Shown here: in pieces, positions 1-4,018 of the stretch
How the letters are laid out: every line of letters starts with the position of its first letter
Position numbering within the stretch: the first letter of the stretch is position 1
Assembly: GCA_900543715.1 (NCBI GenBank)
Contig: UQSX01000133.1
Location: 1 to 5,515 of the forward strand
Source: an uncultured Blautia sp.
GTDB taxonomy: Bacteria; Bacillota; Clostridia; Lachnospirales; Lachnospiraceae
Length of the DNA: 5,515 nt
Direction of reading: 5' to 3'
Made by a program: the position numbers and the translations under genes
The notes under the pieces: model-generated
Databases searched by the model: none
What the model saw: the letters and a program-made list of their open reading frames with translations, nothing else
Told to the model about the DNA's origin: nothing

Positions 1-6
1 CTCGGT

Positions 7-35
7 AAATCCCTTGATGATTCAAGGGATTTTTT
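7..35 (+). terminator. Rho-independent terminator
   Basis: An 11-bp perfect stem (7-17 with 22-32) has a 4-base loop TGAT and runs into six T residues (30-35). This is a standard intrinsic terminator for rightward transcription entering from the left, presumably from a host gene. The integrase converges on it from the right. Read leftward the hairpin is followed only by TTTACC, so it would be a weak terminator for the integrase. Such terminators often sit at or next to prophage insertion sites, but the boundary cannot be fixed here. Confidence 0.8.
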
Positions 36-56
36 GTTGTCTATTCAGCAGTTCAT

Positions 57-70
57 TGCAACATGTTGCA
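57..70. repeat. 14-bp perfect palindrome, possible att core site
   Basis: TGCAACATGTTGCA is a perfect 14-bp palindrome lying just beyond the integrase stop codon. Tyrosine integrases bind short inverted core sites around the crossover, and attachment sites usually lie beside the integrase gene. Position and symmetry therefore suggest a role in attachment. The role is inference: the other junction (attR) is not in the window, so no duplicated core can be seen. Confidence 0.4.
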
Positions 71-72
71 TC

Positions 73-109
73 TTGCCTACTATTTGCCTACTACGGTTTT
101 TGTAGGCAA
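73..109. repeat. Repeated TTGCCTAC motifs, candidate integrase arm-binding sites
   Basis: TTGCCTACTA occurs at 73-82 and again at 84-93, an 11-base direct repeat of about one helical turn. An inverted copy of its first eight bases (GTAGGCAA) lies at 102-109. The cluster overlaps the last integrase codons and stop. Short direct repeats with helical phasing beside an int gene resemble the arm-type sites bound by the N-terminal domain of lambda- and Tn916-type integrases. Assignment as arm sites is inference. Confidence 0.5.
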
Positions 110-1417
110 CAAACTGTTTTCCATAATTTTTGCTGCCTCCTTTCCTTTTTCTTTGAAAAAATAGGAATAAATATTAAGTGTAGTAGTCGGATTGGAATGC
201 CCAAGTACGCTTGCCACTGTTCTTGCGTCCATATTATTTGAAATCAGGATAGCGGCAGCAGAGTGGCGCAGGCCGTGCGGAGGGATGTTATCTGGTATCT
301 TATCTTTCTCACATTCCACAGCGCATTGATTATAGATACGTATAATTCGTTTAAAGGTTGTATATGGACTACATATATGCATCTGGCTGCCATTAGCCTG
401 AGTAAAAATGAAATTTTTATCGTATTCATTTCCTTTATATCCCATCCACGCTTCCCCCTTCTTAAAACACTGCTGTATTTGTTCAGCTTTCCAAGCCCTG
501 GCTATTTCTATTACATAAGGAGGAAGTGTATTTTCTCGCGTGTTATGAGTCTTGGTATCCTTCAATTCCATGGTTCCATTAACATAATCGGTGGACTTAT
601 CTATATTGATTTCACATGTATTCATGTTCAGGTCATTCCATGTTAAGGACACGTTCTCGCCACGCCGATCACCAGCAAAAAGAGCTATGTAAAAATAAAG
701 TTTCCATTTAGTAGATACTTGGAATGTCTGTACGTATTTCTGTACATTATACTGCTTACCACGAACTGTAGTCTTATGCTCCTGATGCACAATCTCGAGC
801 GGACGCTCCAGGGCATCAATAAGACGTATCAATTGTTCCATAGTAAAATACTTAGGCAAAGTCTCTTTCTTGGCCTCCTTGCGCCCTGTAACCTTTCCTG
901 CATATATCAGCATGTTCATGTCAAGCAGCCCTTCTGAAACAGCGTAGCTTAACATAGCACTTATTATAACGCAATCCTTCCTGATTGTAGAATCGGATAA
1001 GGGTTTCTTGGTTTTGGGATTGCGGTACTCAGTTTTAAGCATTTTCTTATAATTTTTAACATCATTATTTCTAAGGTTCCCAATTTTAATATGACCCATA
1101 GCAGGGATAATACGATTTTTAAGCCTGTCTTTGTAGTCCTTATAGGTGGTCCTGGCAAGAGTGGGAGGTTGCATATCTTGAAGGTAAAGTTTGGACAGTT
1201 CATTCAATGTCATCCTGGCACCTTTTATGTTTTTTCCAGACTTAACATCCCTCTCAAAATCTACAACAAATTCAGTAATGGCCTTATCTATTGCTTTTTG
1301 TGACATTCCTGGTTCGGGTTTCCATGTCTCTGTCTCCGTAATCTTTTTCCCGTTGCTGTCATATCCATTGCTCACAGTAATTTCATAGCTGTTTCCTCGT
1401 TTCCTTATACTTGCCAT
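80..1417 (-). CDS. int: Tyrosine recombinase, phage integrase
   Basis: Catalyses site-specific insertion and excision of the element by strand exchange through a covalent 3'-phosphotyrosine. The protein is 445 residues, within the usual range for phage integrases. Layout: a basic beta-rich N-terminal arm-binding region (about 1-60), a SAM-like core-binding domain (about 68-170) and a catalytic domain (about 185-430). Visible catalytic residues are Arg251 in AGDRRGE, Lys289 in KDTKT, His381 and Arg384 in HGLRH, His407 in LGH and the nucleophile Tyr417 in TLNIY, so the enzyme looks intact. About 30 extra residues (205-237) lie ahead of the first catalytic Arg, an insertion I recall from other clostridial phage integrases. 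The ATG at 1417 is preferred: AAGGA (1430-1426) lies 8 bases upstream, whereas the in-frame ATG at 1426 would abut that site. It points out of the element, as is usual for an end-located int. Confidence 0.95.
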   Translation of the reverse strand: MASIRKRGNSYEITVSNGYDSNGKKITETETWKPEPGMSQKAIDKAITEFVVDFERDVKSGKNIKGARMTLNELSKLYLQDMQPPTLARTTYKDYKDRLKNRIIPAMGHIKIGNLRNNDVKNYKKMLKTEYRNPKTKKPLSDSTIRKDCVIISAMLSYAVSEGLLDMNMLIYAGKVTGRKEAKKETLPKYFTMEQLIRLIDALERPLEIVHQEHKTTVRGKQYNVQKYVQTFQVSTKWKLYFYIALFAGDRRGENVSLTWNDLNMNTCEINIDKSTDYVNGTMELKDTKTHNTRENTLPPYVIEIARAWKAEQIQQCFKKGEAWMGYKGNEYDKNFIFTQANGSQMHICSPYTTFKRIIRIYNQCAVECEKDKIPDNIPPHGLRHSAAAILISNNMDARTVASVLGHSNPTTTLNIYSYFFKEKGKEAAKIMENSLLPTKTVVGK

Positions 1418-1446
1418 AACAATCATCCTTTCTTAAAAAAGAGTAC

Positions 1447-1476
1447 AAAAAATACGCCATTGCGGATTCAGGCGTA
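1447..1476 (-). terminator. Leftward Rho-independent terminator between immA and int
   Basis: Read on the minus strand, TACGCC (1476-1471) pairs with GGCGTA (1458-1453) around a 12-base loop and is followed directly by six T residues (1452-1447). This fits an intrinsic terminator for the repressor-immA transcript. It would separate the integrase from the lysogeny operon, leaving int dependent on readthrough or on a promoter in the roughly 30 bases before its start, where I see no convincing one. The 6-bp stem is short but GC-rich. Confidence 0.65.
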
Positions 1477-1488
1477 GGATGATATAAT
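1460..1488 (+). promoter_or_regulatory. Possible rightward promoter in the int-immA gap
   Basis: A perfect -10 box TATAAT (1483-1488) has TTGCGG (1460-1465) 17 bases upstream as a weak -35 (3 of 6 matches to TTGACA). It would start rightward transcription near 1495, antisense to the lysogeny operon and without any open reading frame ahead of it. The only downstream structure is the hairpin at 1544-1577. The -35 overlaps the loop of the leftward terminator. AT-rich DNA produces such boxes by chance, so confidence is low. Confidence 0.3.
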
Positions 1489-1494
1489 ATAGGT

Positions 1495-1580
1495 GCGAAT
1501 CTGATATTATTCATCCGGCTGGTCCGGCAATAGTATCCATTGTAAAGCTCTGGGAGTTGGTAGCTCCTGGGGCTTTTGTT
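1495..1580 (+). ncRNA. Candidate small RNA ending in a hairpin
   Basis: A putative transcript of about 85 bases runs from the TATAAT-associated start to a 13-bp stem (1544-1556 with 1564-1576, 7-base loop) followed by TTTTGTTG. Three of the 13 pairs are G-U when read on the plus strand; on the minus strand those become A-C mismatches. The structure is therefore built for a rightward RNA, although no rightward gene exists here. A second small hairpin (CCGG 1515-1518 with CCGG 1524-1527) lies inside. The U tract is imperfect. No known RNA family is recognised; it may be only a terminator for antisense transcription. Confidence 0.28.
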
Positions 1581-1588
1581 GTATATAA

Positions 1589-2026
1589 TTAAAACAATCT
1601 CAAACCAAGTAGTTCTAATGGATAACCTGTGCAATTACAAAATTGTTCTTCTGTGTATCCATAAAATTCTTCCAACATATCATCATCAATCAATAAGAAT
1701 GCAGCAAAAATATTAGCCTGTTTCTCTATTCGCGATGTCAGAAGCAACGTTTTGCTTTTCATGAAAGCGCAGTTTTCTTTTGGGTGCATGATTGCATGTC
1801 CTAATTCATGTGCCAGAACCACACGGAGAAATACGTCATCATCGATGTCTGAATTGAGAAATATGTATTTTCTACGTTTAAGTAATTTGTAGAATCCAGC
1901 AACTACATCTTCTAACGGCATCCTAATAATGGTTACACCGAGATAGTCAGCAATTTCCTCCGGGTCATCAGTTCCGTATTTTCTTTTCAGAAATGATACC
2001 AGTTTCGGTATTCTTATATTATTCAA
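1589..2026 (-). CDS. immA: ImmA/IrrE-family zinc metalloprotease
   Basis: Predicted cytoplasmic gluzincin-like protease of the ImmA/IrrE family (145 residues, typical of the phage/ICE forms). In ICEBs1 of Bacillus subtilis, ImmA cleaves the repressor ImmR and so triggers excision. The active site is visible as HELGH at residues 73-77, with Glu101 in EKQAN as the likely third zinc ligand; the hydrophobic helix and acidic segment after it (about 106-120) fit the family. The start is TTG at 2026, because no in-frame ATG precedes the conserved region (the next Met is residue 36). A GGTGG element about 10 bases upstream supports it. It lies 23 bases downstream of the repressor gene on the same strand, so the two are probably co-transcribed and the repressor is its likely substrate. 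The repressor-ImmA pairing is inferred from gene order and family. Confidence 0.9.
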   Translation of the reverse strand: MNNIRIPKLVSFLKRKYGTDDPEEIADYLGVTIIRMPLEDVVAGFYKLLKRRKYIFLNSDIDDDVFLRVVLAHELGHAIMHPKENCAFMKSKTLLLTSRIEKQANIFAAFLLIDDDMLEEFYGYTEEQFCNCTGYPLELLGLRLF

Positions 2027-2049
2027 AATTCATTCACCACCCAAAGGGC

Positions 2050-2490
2050 CTAATCTTTTTCTGGTCTAGGCTTATGCTTGTATGGCCGATACGTTTCCTT
2101 ATTCTTTATTTTGGCATCCTCCAATGCTACTTCAATTGCATTTCTCAGCAAATCAATTTTGTTTTTCGGAATAGGCTGGTCATTGTAATATAGAGGGCCA
2201 TCCGTATCATTTGCTATCTCTTCCATTATACGATCCAGGTCTTTTGCAATGTCACGTTTATCACGTTCATTAAGTTTTGGATTTTCTGGCAGTGTTTCCT
2301 CAATTCCGGTCATGAGGTAAGAAAGTGAGACACCCAGATAATCAGCGATTTTTTGTAATTTTGGTGGTTTAGGTATACTTCGCCCATTTTTCCAATCGGT
2401 AAATGTGGACCTGGTAATGCCAGTCCCTTTAGCGATATCGGCATCTTTATAACCCTTAGAATCTCTCAATTCGCAATATCTTTCATACAT
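2050..2490 (-). CDS. ImmR/CI-type helix-turn-helix repressor
   Basis: Probable lysogeny repressor of 146 residues. Residues 1-62 form an XRE/Cro-CI-type HTH domain, with the recognition helix around TRSTFTDWKNG (26-36). The C-terminal half (about 73-146) is helical and charged, ending in a Lys/Pro-rich tail. It shows none of the features expected of a LexA/S24 self-cleaving domain, which agrees with control by the separate ImmA protease. The start at 2490 is chosen over the upstream ATG at 2523: AAGGA (2501-2497) sits 6 bases before it, and from this Met the protein aligns residue for residue with the divergently encoded Cro-like protein (37 of the first 60 identical). The upstream ATG would add an 11-residue extension absent from Cro. 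It is expected to bind the GTTCGGAAATCA repeats at 2573-2641 and repress the rightward promoter. Confidence 0.88.
   Translation of the reverse strand: MYERYCELRDSKGYKDADIAKGTGITRSTFTDWKNGRSIPKPPKLQKIADYLGVSLSYLMTGIEETLPENPKLNERDKRDIAKDLDRIMEEIANDTDGPLYYNDQPIPKNKIDLLRNAIEVALEDAKIKNKETYRPYKHKPRPEKD
2369..2406. repeat. 38-base inverted repeat, copy in repressor gene
   Basis: This segment of the repressor gene is the reverse complement of 2776-2813 in cro with one mismatch in 38 bases (position 2398 versus 2784); the last 29 bases are identical. It encodes the recognition helix and following loop (TFTDWKNGRSIPK) in both genes. The two copies lie in opposite orientation around the control region and in the same codon register. 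Confidence 0.95.
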
Positions 2491-2511
2491 CCTATATCCT
2501 TTCTGAAAAAA

Positions 2512-2522
2512 TTCTGAAATCA
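2512..2522 (+). promoter_or_regulatory. Operator-like site O1 (variant)
   Basis: TTCTGAAATCA matches the O2/O3 sequence TTCGGAAATCA at 10 of 11 positions. It lies upstream of the rightward promoter's -35 box and within the leader of the repressor transcript. A shorter direct repeat of its first half (TTCTGAAA) sits 11 bases to the left at 2501-2508, next to the repressor ribosome-binding site. It may be a weaker auxiliary operator; this is inferred from similarity only. Confidence 0.45.
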
Positions 2523-2535
2523 TTACAAAAAGGCA

Positions 2536-2564
2536 TTGACAAATTTTGAAATCCGTACTACAAT
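2536..2564 (+). promoter_or_regulatory. Rightward early promoter (PR-like) for cro operon
   Basis: A perfect -35 TTGACA (2536-2541) is separated by 17 bases from TACAAT (2559-2564), giving a predicted start near 2571. It drives cro and the rightward operon with a leader of about 120 bases. Operator-like site O2 (2573-2584) starts a few bases after the predicted transcription start, so a bound repressor would block it. It points toward the leftward promoter rather than away from it. Confidence 0.85.
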
Positions 2565-2572
2565 GTAAATAT

Positions 2573-2584
2573 GTTCGGAAATCA
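2573..2584 (+). promoter_or_regulatory. Operator-like site O2
   Basis: GTTCGGAAATCA, an exact 12-base inverted copy of which lies at 2630-2641 (O3). The core TTCGGAA is itself palindromic around a central G. It covers roughly +3 to +14 of the rightward promoter. It is the probable binding site for the repressor and Cro-like protein, whose recognition helices are nearly the same; binding is inference. Confidence 0.65.
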
Positions 2585-2621
2585 AAACAGAATTTTTTCT
2601 ATATAATTTGTCCGCAAACAT

Positions 2622-2650
2622 ATTATAACTGATTTCCGAACTAATTGCAA
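2622..2650 (-). promoter_or_regulatory. Leftward promoter for repressor-immA operon
   Basis: On the minus strand, TTGCAA (2650-2645) is followed after 17 bases by a perfect TATAAT (2627-2622), giving a predicted start near 2615 and a leader of about 125 bases before the repressor start codon. The spacer contains operator-like site O3, so the repressor or the Cro-like protein could shut it off. The transcript runs back across the rightward promoter. Confidence 0.75.
2630..2641 (-). promoter_or_regulatory. Operator-like site O3
   Basis: TGATTTCCGAAC on the plus strand, the exact reverse complement of O2. It lies wholly within the 17-base spacer of the leftward promoter, where a bound protein would exclude RNA polymerase. 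Symmetric placement of identical sites at both promoters suggests one regulator, or two with the same specificity, controls both. Confidence 0.65.
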
Positions 2651-2679
2651 TAGAAATTCGAAAAATAGAACAAAAAATT

Positions 2680-2694
2680 GGAGGTGAAAATGTG
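2680..2694 (+). promoter_or_regulatory. Ribosome-binding site with competing ATG and GTG starts
   Basis: GGAGG (2680-2684) precedes two overlapping start codons within ATGTG: ATG at 2690 (5-base spacing) and GTG at 2692 (7-base spacing). Only GTG gives the HTH protein, and its N-terminus MYKKY aligns with MYERY of the repressor. The ATG frame would make an unrelated 42-residue peptide ending at 2818. The ATG may compete for initiation and lower Cro output. Confidence 0.6.
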
Positions 2695-2907
2695 TATAAG
2701 AAGTATGTTGCTCTTAGAGACTCTAAAGGTGTTACAGACTATAAGGTATCAAAAGAAACTGGTATCACAAAGTCTACATTTACTGATTGGAAAAATGGGC
2801 GAAGTATACCTAAGATGAAAAAGTTAGTGGCTTTAGCTAAGTACTTTGGCGTCTCTGTAGAATACTTTGAAGAAGATGAATACGGAGGTGGAGATAATAA
2901 TGTGTGA
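2692..2907 (+). CDS. Cro-like HTH regulator
   Basis: Small DNA-binding protein (71 residues) consisting almost entirely of one XRE/Cro-CI-type HTH domain (about 1-60) plus a short acidic, Gly-rich tail. It is divergent from the repressor gene and first in the rightward operon, the classic position of Cro, so it most likely competes for the same operators and represses the leftward promoter. It is clearly a paralogue of the repressor: 37 of 60 aligned residues are identical, 18 of 20 across residues 21-40, which include the recognition helix. The start is GTG at 2692 with GGAGG 7 bases upstream. The stop overlaps the next gene's start by 8 bases (ATGTGTGA), suggesting coupled translation. No C-terminal dimerisation domain is present. 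Confidence 0.85.
   Translation: MYKKYVALRDSKGVTDYKVSKETGITKSTFTDWKNGRSIPKMKKLVALAKYFGVSVEYFEEDEYGGGDNNV
2776..2813 (+). repeat. 38-base inverted repeat, copy in cro
   Basis: Partner of 2369-2406 in the repressor gene (37 of 38 bases identical in inverted orientation). It encodes TFTDWKNGRSIPK. Flanking parts of the two genes are less alike: residues 41-60 match at only 9 of 20. This local concentration of identity suggests strong selection on shared specificity, or recent gene conversion between the copies. Confidence 0.95.
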
Positions 2908-3214
2908 TTTACCAAAACTCCGCGGAATCAATGAAAGCTATGCATGGCTTCAAGAGCAGGACCCGGAGACACAGCTTACACTTAAAGGTTACACCATATT
3001 AGTAAAGACAGGTGTGATACCAAGTGTAAGGCGCGGGAAAAAGCATCTCATTGATATTAACACTCTTCCAGATTCCATAAAGCGTTGGGTTGATTCGGCT
3101 ATGGAGGAAGTAGAAAAAAAAGATGTGGAAAATTTGAAGCCGAGAAAACCTATGGCTGCCACTGAACGTAGACGTGGTGGTGGAAAGTATGGGCAGATTA
3201 AGTCAATAGGATAG
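2900..3214 (+). CDS. Excisionase-like winged-helix DNA-binding protein
   Basis: A 104-residue protein whose N-terminal part (about 10-60) looks like the excisionase/MerR-type winged HTH. The helix-turn-helix is around DPETQLTLKGYTILVKTG, followed by the IPSVRRGKKHLID wing that is typical of small excisionase-family proteins in Firmicute mobile elements. A helical acidic stretch (about 64-78) and a basic tail with RRRGGGK (79-104) follow. It may be the directionality factor that helps the integrase excise the element, or an early transcription regulator; the sequence cannot separate these. The start at 2900 is preferred over in-frame ATGs at 2867 and 2876, which lie within cro: GGAGGTGGAG (2884-2893) precedes 2900. 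It overlaps the cro stop by 8 bases, and the next gene's Shine-Dalgarno begins at its stop codon. Confidence 0.65.
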   Translation: MCDLPKLRGINESYAWLQEQDPETQLTLKGYTILVKTGVIPSVRRGKKHLIDINTLPDSIKRWVDSAMEEVEKKDVENLKPRKPMAATERRRGGGKYGQIKSIG

Positions 3215-3227
3215 GAGGTGTATACAG

Positions 3228-3500
3228 ATGAGAGCTAAAACATTTGAGGCATACCGTATCCGCGCCAGAGCAGCGGCCCAATTTCCCGGCTGGCGTGTGG
3301 ATTTTGTAGGACCGGCAACCGCGGTGATGACCAATATCATGGGGCACAGGCGTATGGTGACCTTCCGACGGTGCAGGAGGCGCCGGGACGGCCCAATCAT
3401 GAGGGCAGCTAAGTGGATTGTACCGGCGGTTATCTGGCTGCTGGGGATGTGGATGGTAGCTATCGTGGTCATGACGTTGGCCATGGGCGTGAGGATTTGA
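3228..3500 (+). CDS. Small basic single-pass membrane protein, unknown function
   Basis: I do not recognise a family. The 90-residue protein has a strongly basic N-terminal part (about 1-61, including RRCRRRRDG at 48-55) followed by one hydrophobic segment (about 63-88, Trp/Val/Met-rich) and a very short tail. By the positive-inside rule the long N-terminus should be cytoplasmic, giving a tail-anchored topology. A strong AGGAGGTG (3213-3220) lies 7 bases before the ATG and overlaps the previous stop codon, so it belongs to the rightward operon and is probably well translated. It sits between regulatory genes and replication genes. Roles such as superinfection exclusion or host membrane takeover are possible but purely speculative. 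Base composition rises from about a third GC in cro to about half here. Confidence 0.7.
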   Translation: MRAKTFEAYRIRARAAAQFPGWRVDFVGPATAVMTNIMGHRRMVTFRRCRRRRDGPIMRAAKWIVPAVIWLLGMWMVAIVVMTLAMGVRI

Positions 3501-3515
3501 AGGAAGGTGAAATGA

Positions 3516-3773
3516 TTGAGAAAAAAGATGGTCAAGAAGCTGACAGCGTTGGATTGCATAAAGGAATCTGGGTGCCAAGACTTTGAAACGGCATTCCCAA
3601 GAGTCACCGGCTATATAAGCGAGTGCGCTAAATATGATCCGGATGCATTGTACACAGCAACGGAAGTGGCGGAGCTGATGGAATATCTATTTGAGCTCCG
3701 AAGGAGAAAAAAGGACCCCAGACGGGTGGAGCCGTCCAAAGTCCAGGTAACTAAAAAATATTTACAACCTTAG
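3516..3773 (+). CDS. Conserved-looking hypothetical phage protein
   Basis: An 85-residue, mostly helical, charged protein with no membrane segment; I cannot name a family. It has a basic N-terminus, a central part containing two Cys (14, 20) and a DFETAFPRVTGY segment, the helix-favouring stretch ALYTATEVAELMEYLFELRRRKK (about 44-66), and a basic tail. The start is TTG at 3516, with AAGG of AGGAAGGTGA (3501-3510) 8 bases upstream; the next in-frame ATG, at 3528, is too far from that site. An out-of-frame ATG at 3512 lies even closer to the same ribosome-binding site but opens a frame of only 24 codons. It lies 15 bases after the membrane-protein gene and 26 before the YdbC gene on the same strand, so it is part of the early operon. 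Confidence 0.65.
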   Translation: MRKKMVKKLTALDCIKESGCQDFETAFPRVTGYISECAKYDPDALYTATEVAELMEYLFELRRRKKDPRRVEPSKVQVTKKYLQP

Positions 3774-3799
3774 TATAAGAGAGAAAGGAGGAAAAATCA

Positions 3800-4018
3800 A
3801 TGCCAGATTTGAAATACAACATCATCCAGACTCTGGCTGTGCTTCCTGCGGTCGGGAAATGGCACAAGGAGCTGAACCTGATTGAGTGGGGAGACCGGAA
3901 AGCCAAGTACGACATCCGGGGATGGAATAAGGACCGGTCAGAGATGACAAAAGGAATCACACTGTCAAAAGAAGAGATGGAATACCTAAAAGAAAGTATA
4001 GGAGGAATTGAGATATGA
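3800..4018 (+). CDS. YdbC/PC4-family single-stranded DNA-binding protein
   Basis: A 72-residue protein with the full pattern of the bacterial YdbC family: an opening MPDLKYNIIQTLAVL, then KWHKELNLIEWGDRKAKYDIRGW, then MTKGITLSKEEMEYLKESI. The family adopts the PC4 (positive coactivator 4) fold: a curved beta sheet plus a C-terminal helix that dimerises and binds single-stranded DNA in a sequence-independent way. In phages such proteins probably assist replication, recombination or transcription. The beta-rich part spans about 4-42 and the helix about 56-69. The start is ATG at 3800 with AAAGGAGG (3784-3791) 8 bases upstream. The stop overlaps the next gene's start (ATGA), implying translational coupling. 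Confidence 0.85.
   Translation: MPDLKYNIIQTLAVLPAVGKWHKELNLIEWGDRKAKYDIRGWNKDRSEMTKGITLSKEEMEYLKESIGGIEI

Noticed and set aside
263..646. A 127-codon plus-strand frame inside the integrase gene.
   Set aside because: It is antisense to a well-supported integrase with all catalytic motifs, has no convincing ribosome-binding site, and its hydrophobic composition is typical of antisense shadow frames.
1383..1516. A minus-strand frame starting ATGAATAATATC at 1516, in the int-immA gap, whose first codons echo the ImmA start.
   Set aside because: There is no ribosome-binding site, it reads through the terminator hairpin and then overlaps int in another frame; the echo is only a few codons.
2491..2523. 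An 11-residue N-terminal extension of the repressor from the ATG at 2523.
   Set aside because: The AAGGA site fits the start at 2490, and the Cro-like paralogue begins at the equivalent residue.
2602..2607. An additional rightward TATAAT in the control region.
   Set aside because: There is no acceptable -35 box 16-18 bases upstream; the promoter at 2536-2564 is far better.
3198..3607. Two long minus-strand frames opposite the small membrane protein.
   Set aside because: The plus-strand frame has a strong Shine-Dalgarno at ideal spacing and fits the operon; the reverse frames are His/Pro-rich with no such signal.
3760..3785. A possible promoter (TTTACA with a nearby TAGTATAAG) before the YdbC gene.
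   Set aside because: The boxes are too close together for a sigma-A promoter, and the genes are closely spaced as in an operon.
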